From JBLHKW01 sp047618565 (GTDB taxonomy: Bacteria > Planctomycetota > UBA1135 > GCA-002686595): a DNA stretch of 23,148 bases. The notes under the pieces were generated by a model. That model did not search any database, was not told where the DNA came from, and saw only the letters and a program-made list of their open reading frames with translations. Shown piece after piece: positions 17,001 to 23,148 of the stretch. The stretch lies in assembly GCA_047618565.1 (NCBI GenBank), contig JBLHKW010000078.1, positions 1 to 23,148 of the forward strand, given 5' to 3'. Within the stretch, counting starts at the first letter, position 1. The number at the start of each line of letters is the position of its first letter. Both the position numbers and the translations under genes were made by a program.

Positions 17001-18253
17001 CCTTCGAATCCGGCCTCGCGAGCACGAGCACCGTGGACACACTGCAGATCGCCCATGACCTCCTGCTGGCCCAGCGCCGACCGCTGCCCGTGCCCACGAG
17101 CTTCCTGCTCGACTCCCAGGGGCGCATCGCCGTCATCTACAAGGGACAGGTGGACGTCGACCAGCTCCTGAAGGATGTCGCCACCCTCGAACTCGACGAC
17201 GACGAGCAGCGGCGGGCGGCATTACCCTTCCCCGGTCGTTGGATGTCTCCCCTCAACCGCAAGGCGCGCCTGCTGCCGCTGTTGCTGGAGATGGCGGCCG
17301 CCGACCATCTGAGCGAAGCCGCGGACCACGCCTACCTGCACCGCGCCACACTCGTCCTGGAACCTGGCTTCGCCGGCTTTCTACGACAGATGAACCAGGC
17401 CCTGCGGCAACGCCTTGAAGACACGCCGAGCGCCGTCGATCAGGTCAGTTTCGGGATCGTGAACGGTCTGCAAGGGGACCCGGCCGCCGCCGCGAGCGCA
17501 TTCCGCGAAGCCCTGCACCTGGCACCCGGTTCCATGGCCGCGGCCCATGGACTGGCGCGCGCCCTGGGGCAGACGGGCGACTACGGACAGGCACTGAAAC
17601 ACTTCCAGACGCTCATCGAGGCGCATCCGCAGGAGACCTCCCTTTACGCGAGCCGCGCCACGCTCTACTCCAGCATCGGCAACAGGTCCCTGGCGGCCGC
17701 GGACACGGCGCGCGCACTGGGGATCCAACCCCAGAACGCGGCTGCCCATCTCGCCCACGCCCAGGCGCTGCATGCCGCAGGTGAAGTCGACGAAGCGTTC
17801 GCGCACACCTCCAGCGCGATCGAGCTTGCCGGCGACCTGGCGCGCGCGCGTCTGCTTCGCGGTCAGATCCACGCCGCGCGCGGCGACTACGCGAGGGCGG
17901 CCGAGGACCTCCTGCGCTCGACGCGCCTCGTACCCGAGGACCCAAGCGCCCAGGCCGAGCTGGCCTGGCTCCTGGCCACATGCCCGGACGAGAACCTGCG
18001 CGACGGAGCCGAGGCACTCGTCAACGCGCGCCGCGCGGGCGAGCTCTCCGGCTGGCACGACGCCCCCAGCCTGCAGGCCTTCGCGGCCGCCCAGGCGGAA
18101 ACCGGTGCGTTCGAGTCCGCCGTGGAATGGCAGACGCGCGCGATCGAAGCGGCGCCGACCGCACAACGGGCGCGATACCGCGCGGTGCTCCAGTCCTTCG
18201 AGTCCGGTCGCCCGTACCGGACCTCACCTACCGACCAGGAACAAGGCAGATGA
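14078..18253 (+). CDS. Putative selenoprotein: CRTAC1/ASPIC-UnbV propeller fused to TlpA-like thioredoxin and TPR domains (in-frame TGA at codon 650)
   Basis: One reading frame of 1391 codons, interrupted only by TGA at 16025-16027. N-terminal export signal (GLLLGCVLVAVSLSC, Cys45, atypical lipobox). FG-GAP/VCBS blades: VADVNGDGLDDVYV (~316), FVDLDNDGDQDLAL (~368), SVDFDGDGDLDIY (~414), WEDYDNDGDQDLYV (~489), WGDMDHNGWMDLYV (~539), FTDINNDGWDDLLV (~623), then after the TGA LVDWDFDGDLDVW (~728). ASPIC/UnbV domain at ~772-852, TlpA-like thioredoxin at ~897-1037 with WASWCQPC (Cys922, Cys925) and a VPT cis-Pro, TPR repeats at ~1067-1377. A stop at 650 would cut the propeller between blades six and seven and strand the rest without a signal peptide. 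Translation resumes in the same frame (SFYWRQVVSHSPEDP), and a SECIS-like hairpin follows the TGA. Seen: frame and domains. Inferred: Sec650. Alternatives are a nonsense mutation, a sequencing error, or a split pair restarting at GTG 16049. The next gene overlaps by ATGA. Confidence 0.75.
16025..16055 (+). promoter_or_regulatory. UGA codon and candidate bacterial SECIS element, first gene
   Basis: After the TGA (16025-16027), gcggca (16039-16044) pairs with tgtcgc (16050-16055), 6 bp with one G-U. The loop is ggtcg (16045-16049), starting 17 nt after the TGA. In E. coli fdhF a GGUC loop begins 18 nt after the UGA, and SelB binds it. The stem is short and no good lower stem was found, so support is moderate. 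Confidence 0.55.
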
Positions 18254-18408
18254 AGAACATCCACTGGATCTTGCTCGCAGCCCTCACGGGCGCCGGAATC
18301 TGGCTCAAGGCTACGTCCAGTTGCTGAGGCAGCCAGAAGGACACGATCGGGACGATCGTGCTGTTCGGAAGCGTCCTCGGCGGCAGCTTCCTGTTCAACA
18401 AGCGGTAG
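18250..18408 (+). CDS. Putative 52-residue two-helix membrane selenoprotein with adjacent Cys-Sec
   Basis: This gene is missed if TGA is read as stop. ATG at 18250 overlaps the upstream stop as ATGA. Twenty-five codons (MKNIHWILLAALTGAGIWLK, ATSSC) lead to TGA at 18325-18327; the frame then continues GSQKDTIGTIVLFGSVLGGS, FLFNKR to a TAG at 18406. Both sides of the TGA look coding: a hydrophobic helix (about 4-19), a polar loop with Ser-Ser-Cys-UGA-Gly-Ser, a second glycine-rich helix (about 32-48) and a basic tail. By the positive-inside rule both ends are cytoplasmic and the Cys-Sec pair faces outward. Adjacent Cys-Sec pairs make redox selenylsulfide centres in other proteins, for example the Gly-Cys-Sec-Gly tail of animal thioredoxin reductase. 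A perfect 7-bp stem with a GGGAC loop follows the TGA. Position beside a thioredoxin-domain protein suggests a redox role (inference). I recognise no family. Alternative: a 25-residue peptide ending at TGA. Confidence 0.65.
18325..18368 (+). promoter_or_regulatory. UGA codon and candidate bacterial SECIS element, second gene
   Basis: TGA at 18325-18327. Stem cacgatc (18342-18348) with gatcgtg (18354-18360), 7 bp without mismatch; loop gggac (18349-18353) begins 21 nt after the TGA. After a 3x3 internal loop the helix goes on with gaa/ttc (18336-18338 / 18364-18366), then a bulged A and cc/gg (18333-18334 / 18367-18368). Loop size, G at loop start and spacing fit bacterial SECIS rules. Confidence 0.65.
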
Positions 18409-18438
18409 GCACTGCGGCCTGGTAACCTACGCAGCATC

Positions 18439-21400
18439 ATGCTGCACGCCACCCACCGCTTCGCACGCACTCTCGCCGGAACCCTCCTCGTCGTGGGGCT
18501 CTCCCCCGCCGCCACCGCGCAGGCACCGACGCCCATCCATCACGAACTGCGCGTCGAGCTTTCCCCCGCGGAACATGCCCTGCTCGCCAGCGACCGCATC
18601 TCGAATGCGCTCCGGTCCGAGGGTCCCGTCACCTTCCGTCTACACGCGGGACTGACCGTCACCAGCGTCGACGCGGACCTGGAGTTGACCACCGACGACT
18701 CTGAGGAACTCGCCGGCTCGGGTTCGGGCGAATCGGGCCCGGCACTCGCGGTCCGCACCTGGCGCGTGGCGCGCAAGGACGGCGCGCCGCTCGATCCTGA
18801 ACGCGTGCTACAGCTGGAGTATTCGGGGATCATCCACAGCGAGGTGCAGAGCATCGGCGGCGAGTACTCGAAGAGCTTCTCGACCACCCCGGGCATCATT
18901 GGCGGCGACGGCGTGGTGCTGGGCGGCGCCTCGTGGTGGGTACCGAGCTTCGAGGCCGAGCTCGTGACGTTCAGCCTGACCATCGACCTGCCCGCTGACT
19001 GGGATGCCGTCAGCCAGGGCGACCGTTCAGAGCACGGACTCGTGGACACGGCGGATGGGCAGCGACAGCGCGTGACCTGGTCCTGCGGCAATCCGATGCA
19101 GGAGATCTACATCATCGCGGCCCGCTTCCACGAGTACTCGACGGTCAGCGGGAATGTCACCGCATACGCGTTCCTGCGTGAGGACGACGGAGCCCTGGCG
19201 AACAAGTACCTGGGTGTCACGGCGCAGTACATCGAGATGTACCGCCAGCTGATCGGCCCCTACCCGTTCTCGAAGTTCGCGCTGGTGGAGAACTTCTGGG
19301 AGACCGGGTACGGAATGCCGTCCTTCACGCTGCTCGGCCCGAGCGTGATCCGCCTGCCCTTCATCCTGCACTCGTCCTACCCGCACGAGATCCTGCACAA
19401 CTGGTGGGGCAACGGCGTCTACGTCGACTACGAGAGCGGCAACTGGTGCGAGGGGCTCACGGCCTATCTCGCGGACCACCTGATCAAGGAAGGTCGCGGG
19501 AGCGGGCACGATTACCGGCGCGACAGCCTCGACAGCTACCGCAATTACGTCAGCGACGCCAAGGACTTCGCGCTGAGCGAGTTCCGGTCGCGCCACTCGG
19601 CCGCGACCCAGGCGGTCGGCTACGGCAAGTCGTTGATGCTGTGGCACATGCTTCGCAAGCGCATCGGTGACGAGGCCTTCGTCGGCGGACTGCAGCGTTT
19701 CTACCGACGCTTCCGCTTCAAGGAGGCCTCCTTCGAGGACATGCAAAAGGTCTTCACGGAGTCGGCCGGCGTGGACCTGAGCGAGTTCTTCGCCCAGTGG
19801 GTGGAGCGCACGGGTGCACCGGTGCTCGAGATGCAGGTGCATGCGAATACAGGGGGGGTGGAGATCGAGCTCACCCAGACCCAGAGCGAGGACACCTACG
19901 ACCTGCTCATCCCGATCGCGGTCACACGCGCCGGTAGCAGCGAGGCATCCCTGCAGATGGTCAGCATGAACACGCGCAACGAGCGCGTGACCCTCGCCGG
20001 CGACGGAATCGAACGCATCGACGTGGACCCGCACTTCGACCTCTTCCGCCGCCTGCACCGCGAAGAGATCCCGCCGACGATGTCGGGTGTCTTTGGCGCC
20101 GAACGGACGGCACTCGTGGTCCCGAGCAGCGACGAGGATCCACTGGCCGACGGCTGGCTCACACTCGCCAATGGCTGGCAAGCGGGACAGGACAGTGTGG
20201 AGGTCCTGACTTCGGACGCGATCGACGAGCTTCCGCAGGATCGCTGCGTGTGGATTCTGGGCAGTGGGAACCGCTGGCGTACCGAGATCGCCGACGCCCT
20301 GGCGCGGCGTGGAGTCGCCGGCCCGCCGACGGGAGACGACTGCTTCGTGTACGCGCTGCGCCACCCCGCCGACCCGGACCTGACCGTCGGCTGGGTAGGC
20401 ACCGCCAACGGCGCCGCATTGCCGGGTCTCGAGCGCAAACTCCCCCACTACGGCAAGTACTCCTTCCTCGAGTTCACCGGCGATGAGCCGACGAACTCTG
20501 CCAAGGGACAGTGGCAGGCCACGGCTTCGCCCCTCGTCTGGACCTCATCCGGTGGAGCTGTCGAGCGGGGCGCGCTGCCCGAGGCCGAGCCGCTCGCCTC
20601 GCTGGCACCCACCTTCGACCCGCGCGCCCTGCACGCCCACGTCGAGGCCCTTTGCGCTCCCGAGTTCGAGGGGCGCGGCGTCGGGACCGAGGGCATCCTG
20701 CTGGCCGAGCGCTACATCCAGGACGCGTTTGCGGAAGCCGGGCTCCAACCGGGAGGCGAAGGCGATAGCTACCTTCAGGAATGGGCGGAACTCGGGGGCC
20801 CGGACGGAACGCCCGTACGGATGGCCAACGTGATCGGCGTCCTCCCGGGCAACAACCCGGACATGGCGGGTCAGTCGGTCGTCATCTCGGCGCACTACGA
20901 CCACCTGGGTCATGGCTGGCCCGACGTGCGCAGCGGCAACGAGGGGCAACTACACCCCGGCGCCGATGACAACGCATCCGGAGTGGCCGTGCTGATCGAG
21001 CTGGCACGTGACCTCGCGCGCTCACATCTGCCCGGACGCACGATGATCTTCGTGGCCTTCAGCGGCGAAGAATGGGGCCTCAAGGGATCGCGCCACTACC
21101 TGCAGGCCATGCAGCGCTGGCCCGCGAAGGACGTCTTCGCCATGGTCAACATGGATACCGTCGGCCGTCTGGATGGCAAGCCGATCACCGTCTTCGGCTC
21201 GGGCAGCGCTACCGAGTGGGTTCACATCGCGCGCGGGATCGGCTTCACCACCGGCATCAAGTCGACGTGCATCGCCGATGATCCAGGCGGCAGTGACCAG
21301 GTCAGCTTCCACCACCAGGGCATCCCGGCAGTCCAGATCTTCGGCAGCGCCCACGGCGACTACCACCGCCCCTCTGACACCGTCGACCAGGTCGACGCCG

Positions 21401-21807
21401 GCGGCCTGGTGCGCGTGGCTTCCTTCATGAAGGAGATGACCCTCTACCTCTCCGATCGCCCGGACCCGATGACCTCCACGCTCGCCTCGAGCAATACCAC
21501 CGACGCCGCGTCCCGCAAGCCGCCCGCCCCCTCGACGAGTAGCCGGCGCGTCAGCCTCGGCACGGTGCCCGACTTCGAGTTCACGGGCCCCGGCGTCCAG
21601 GTCTCCTCCGTGGTCCCCGACTCGGCCGCCGCCGATGCCAAACTCGTCGCAGGCGACATCCTGCTCGCCATCGACCAGGACGAAATCAGCGACCTGCGCA
21701 GCTACAGCCAGCTCCTGAAGGCCCACGCCCCCGGCGATGAGGTCACGCTCCGCATCCGTCGCGACGGCGTCGAGATCCAGGTCCCGGCCACCCTGCGGGC
21801 CCGTTAG
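18439..21807 (+). CDS. Exported double metallopeptidase: M1-like domain, M28 domain and PDZ domain
   Basis: 1122 residues with a signal peptide ending near AATAQA (residue 28). The N-terminal half is M1-aminopeptidase-like: zinc site HEILH (316-320) and Glu338 in GNWCEGLTAY, with 17 residues between instead of the usual 18. A middle stretch (about 460-720) has no motif I recognise. The M28 aminopeptidase domain (about 730-1005) has all zinc-site residues: His819 in SAHYDHLG, Asp844 in GADDNASG, catalytic Glu877 and ligand Glu878 in SGEEWG, Asp906 in NMDTVG and His976 in DYHRPSDT. A Ser/Pro-rich linker leads to a C-terminal PDZ domain (about 1037-1115, VVPDSAAADAKLVAGDILLAI). It probably trims peptides outside the cytoplasm. 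It starts 30 nt after the small putative selenoprotein gene and is likely in the same operon. A small GC hairpin (ccggc-ggc-gccgg, 21810-21822) follows the stop, without a T-run. Confidence 0.9.
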   Translation: MLHATHRFARTLAGTLLVVGLSPAATAQAPTPIHHELRVELSPAEHALLASDRISNALRSEGPVTFRLHAGLTVTSVDADLELTTDDSEELAGSGSGESGPALAVRTWRVARKDGAPLDPERVLQLEYSGIIHSEVQSIGGEYSKSFSTTPGIIGGDGVVLGGASWWVPSFEAELVTFSLTIDLPADWDAVSQGDRSEHGLVDTADGQRQRVTWSCGNPMQEIYIIAARFHEYSTVSGNVTAYAFLREDDGALANKYLGVTAQYIEMYRQLIGPYPFSKFALVENFWETGYGMPSFTLLGPSVIRLPFILHSSYPHEILHNWWGNGVYVDYESGNWCEGLTAYLADHLIKEGRGSGHDYRRDSLDSYRNYVSDAKDFALSEFRSRHSAATQAVGYGKSLMLWHMLRKRIGDEAFVGGLQRFYRRFRFKEASFEDMQKVFTESAGVDLSEFFAQWVERTGAPVLEMQVHANTGGVEIELTQTQSEDTYDLLIPIAVTRAGSSEASLQMVSMNTRNERVTLAGDGIERIDVDPHFDLFRRLHREEIPPTMSGVFGAERTALVVPSSDEDPLADGWLTLANGWQAGQDSVEVLTSDAIDELPQDRCVWILGSGNRWRTEIADALARRGVAGPPTGDDCFVYALRHPADPDLTVGWVGTANGAALPGLERKLPHYGKYSFLEFTGDEPTNSAKGQWQATASPLVWTSSGGAVERGALPEAEPLASLAPTFDPRALHAHVEALCAPEFEGRGVGTEGILLAERYIQDAFAEAGLQPGGEGDSYLQEWAELGGPDGTPVRMANVIGVLPGNNPDMAGQSVVISAHYDHLGHGWPDVRSGNEGQLHPGADDNASGVAVLIELARDLARSHLPGRTMIFVAFSGEEWGLKGSRHYLQAMQRWPAKDVFAMVNMDTVGRLDGKPITVFGSGSATEWVHIARGIGFTTGIKSTCIADDPGGSDQVSFHHQGIPAVQIFGSAHGDYHRPSDTVDQVDAGGLVRVASFMKEMTLYLSDRPDPMTSTLASSNTTDAASRKPPAPSTSSRRVSLGTVPDFEFTGPGVQVSSVVPDSAAADAKLVAGDILLAIDQDEISDLRSYSQLLKAHAPGDEVTLRIRRDGVEIQVPATLRAR

Positions 21808-21956
21808 CCGGCGGCGCCGGGAGAAAGAGGCTCCGCACGGCCGCAAAAACCAGGAATACGCGAGCATGGCGATCCCCGGACGCCCTGGACCGATCGGCGC
21901 CGCAGCGTCACGTTGCCCGATCCCCGATCCCCACCATTCCCCACCAGCCCTACGAC

Positions 21957-22652
21957 ATGAGTTCCGCCACCCCGAGCGAATCAGACGCCAGCCAACCCGA
22001 GCAGGACCTCTCGAAGAGCGTCGACTTCCCCGCCCTCCCCGCGCTGAACGAGTCCCTCGATCTCGTGCGCCGCGCCCAGGATGACGACACCGAAGCCCTG
22101 AACCAGCTCTTCCAGCGTTACTACGAACGCGTCCATCGCATCGCCCGCATCCGCATGGGTGCCCTCGTACGCCGCGCCATGGAACCCTGCGACATCGTCA
22201 ACGAGACCTACATCGTCGCCGCCCGCAAGCTCGGCGACTTCGTTCCCCAGGACCAGGCCAGCATCATCAACTGGCTGGCCCGCATCGCCGAACGCCAGAT
22301 CCGCGACGCCCACCGCAAGATCACAGCCAAAAAGCGCGACATCCGCCGCCAACAAGACCTCGACCGCCCCACCCAGGGCGAGTCCCTCAACCTGGCCGGC
22401 GTGATACCGAACGAAGGCCCGTCTCCGAGTACCATCGTCGCCAACGCCGAACTCAAGGAGATCTACGACGCCTGCGTCGAGAGCCTCAGCGAAGAACACC
22501 GCGAACTGATCCTGCTACGCGAGTACGCCGGCGCGTCCTGGGAAACCATTTGCGAGGACCTCGGCCGGCCGAACCCCCACGCCGCGCAGCAGATGTACCA
22601 CCGGGCGCAGGTGAAGCTGGCGGGGATATTGAGGGCAAGGTTGAGGCAGTAG
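21957..22652 (+). CDS. ECF-type RNA polymerase sigma factor (second paralogue)
   Basis: 231 residues. A polar, acidic N-terminal extension of about 30 residues precedes region 2 (about 45-130), with ALNQLFQRYYERVHRIARIR, MEPCDIVNETYIVAARKL and INWLARIAERQIRDAHRKI. Region 4 (about 165-228) has VESLSEEHRELILLREYA and the helix-turn-helix WETICEDLGRPNPHAAQQMY followed by HRAQVKLAGIL. It shares the 'RYY.RV...R.R.G' and 'WLA.I.E..I..A.R' pattern with the sigma factor at 686-1315 but lacks close identity. No anti-sigma gene or kinase is adjacent in the window; a 28-codon hydrophobic ORF follows after 34 nt. About 150 bp separate it from the peptidase gene, enough for its own promoter. Confidence 0.9.
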   Translation: MSSATPSESDASQPEQDLSKSVDFPALPALNESLDLVRRAQDDDTEALNQLFQRYYERVHRIARIRMGALVRRAMEPCDIVNETYIVAARKLGDFVPQDQASIINWLARIAERQIRDAHRKITAKKRDIRRQQDLDRPTQGESLNLAGVIPNEGPSPSTIVANAELKEIYDACVESLSEEHRELILLREYAGASWETICEDLGRPNPHAAQQMYHRAQVKLAGILRARLRQ

Positions 22653-22686
22653 GAGAGGTTGGGGGGATTGGGGATTGGGTTGCTTC

Positions 22687-22773
22687 ATGGGCTTGGTCAT
22701 TGGCGTGGTCGGTGGCTTCCTCGGCCTCGGGATCTGGAGCAAAAATCGGGCCCGTCTCCGCACCTTGGAATAG
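22687..22773 (+). CDS. Possible 28-residue single-helix membrane peptide
   Basis: ATG at 22687 gives MGLVIGVVGGFLGLGIW, then SKNRARLRTLE and TAG. That is one hydrophobic glycine-rich helix with a strongly basic end. It lies 34 nt after the ECF sigma stop. The second half is the 49-bp repeat, and the distant copy keeps the same reading frame (GFIGFIGFLGLGIWSKNRAR). No clear ribosome binding site. It could equally be chance coding within a repeat. Confidence 0.3.
   Translation: MGLVIGVVGGFLGLGIWSKNRARLRTLE
22713..22761 (+). repeat. 49-bp direct repeat, copy 1
   Basis: Begins tggcttcctcggcctcggga and ends gggcccgtctccgc. Identical over 49 bp to 22974-23022, and preceded in both places by a related ggattgggt / cgattgggt stretch. 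Confidence 0.95.
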
Positions 22774-22973
22774 CTACCTTTGGAGGCATGTATTCGTAAT
22801 TTGGACGAGTATGCCCTCACGCGCCGCGACGGGCACCGGATCGGTGAGGGCAAGGACCGCGACTCCCGGTCTCGCGGCTTGAAGGGTCTCAACAAACTGA
22901 TTTTCGCCGCGATCCTTCCTGGCGCCGCCTTGGTTCGACGCTGGCGATTGGGTCATGGCTTCATTGGCTTCAT

Positions 22974-23022
22974 TGGCTTCCTCGGCCTCGGGATCTGGAG
23001 CAAAAATCGGGCCCGTCTCCGC
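22974..23022 (+). repeat. 49-bp direct repeat, copy 2, with a short tandem in front
   Basis: Identical to 22713-22761. Immediately upstream are two tandem 9-bp units tggcttcat (22956-22964, 22965-22973), and the repeat itself begins with a near-copy of that unit. Its end overlaps the start of the palindrome at 23019. Confidence 0.95.
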
Positions 23023-23095
23023 CTTTGCCCCGCCACCCCCCGACGTCGGCACCCAAAGGGTGCTACCGACGCCGGCGGTGACGGGGCAAAGGCGG
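23019..23095. repeat. 77-nt imperfect palindrome (large hairpin)
   Basis: Outer arms 23019-23037 and 23077-23095 pair at 18 of 19 positions. Inner arms gtcgg/ccgac (23045-23049 / 23066-23070) and caccc/gggtg (23050-23054 / 23058-23062) close on an AAA loop, with CTA bulged at 23063-23065. No T-run follows on the plus strand, so a simple intrinsic terminator is unlikely. Such a structure could be a dispersed palindromic element or a strong transcript end; which one cannot be told here. Confidence 0.85.
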
Positions 23096-23148
23096 GCCGG
23101 GACACGAGAACCGAGGATGGGGCACGGTGGGAATGTGCGCCGGACTTC

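Larger units (their letters stand above)
22653..23148. other. About 500 bp without a convincing gene, rich in repeats and hairpins
   Basis: It contains two copies of a 49-bp direct repeat, two mid-size hairpins (gccctcac 22813-22820 with gtgagggc 22844-22851; caag-ccgcga 22851-22862 with tcgcggcttg 22872-22881, bulged GA) and a 77-nt palindrome. In the frame of the small ORF at 22687, the sequence after its TAG stays open from 22774 to the window edge, but without an ATG and with an unlikely composition. I would not call a gene beyond the low-confidence small ORF listed separately. Confidence 0.6.

Noticed and set aside
16049..18253. A separate gene starting at GTG 16049
   Set aside because: It is in the same frame as the upstream part, has no ribosome binding site or signal peptide, and begins inside a propeller; read-through of one frame explains it better.
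14078..18408. UGA reassigned to an amino acid genome-wide
   Set aside because: TGA ends sppA (followed by another TGA two codons later), the small lipoprotein, the first sigma factor and the CRTAC1 gene itself, so UGA is a working stop here.
22774..23052. Minus-strand 92-codon ORF over the tail region
   Set aside because: It crosses the 49-bp repeat and the hairpins, has no recognisable domain, and its Glu-Ala-Asn repeat simply reflects the 9-bp tandem.

Overview
The window looks like chromosomal DNA of a high-GC Planctomycetota bacterium, probably one of the marine high-GC lineages. This rests on gene content, not on a marker gene: ECF sigma factors of planctomycete style, a carboxypeptidase-regulatory-like repeat protein on a membrane anchor, a CRTAC1/ASPIC-UnbV propeller fused to thioredoxin and TPR domains, a CehA/McbA-type metallohydrolase, and an abundance of exported proteins. 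No tRNA, rRNA, CRISPR array, IS element or phage gene was seen.

Layout. 1-482 (-) is the N-terminal part of a secreted serine hydrolase. 686-4250 (+) is an ECF sigma factor, a membrane-anchored repeat protein and a small lipoprotein. 4338-7969 (-) holds SppA and a PQQ-type glucose/sorbosone dehydrogenase, each an individual unit; a clear terminator follows the dehydrogenase. 8236-10752 (+) is a CehA/McbA-like metallohydrolase. 10767-11660 (-) is an exported metallophosphoesterase. 11914-12402 (+) is a small secreted protein made of the same domain found at the C-terminus of the dehydrogenase. 12490-13896 (-) is a lipoprotein with a Met-Gly repeat linker followed by a cyclophilin and a parvulin domain. 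14078-21807 (+) is the key operon, and 21957-22652 (+) is a second ECF sigma factor. The last ~500 bp carry a 49-bp direct repeat and large hairpins but no convincing gene.

The main result lies at 14078-18408. A 1391-codon CRTAC1/TlpA/TPR gene is broken only by one in-frame TGA (codon 650), which falls inside its beta-propeller. The next gene overlaps it by ATGA and encodes a 52-residue two-helix membrane protein interrupted by an in-frame TGA directly after a Cys (Ser-Ser-Cys-UGA-Gly). Both TGAs are followed, 17 and 21 nt later, by a stem with a five-base loop beginning GG; the first loop contains GGUC as in the E. coli fdhF SECIS. I read these as two adjacent selenoprotein genes, the second a small and to my knowledge undescribed Cys-Sec membrane protein that a standard gene caller would miss. 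The proposed redox module (thioredoxin CxxC, Sec in the propeller, exported Cys-Sec loop) is followed by an exported M1-M28-PDZ peptidase. Selenocysteine insertion is inferred; its machinery (selA, selB, selC, selD) is not in this window.
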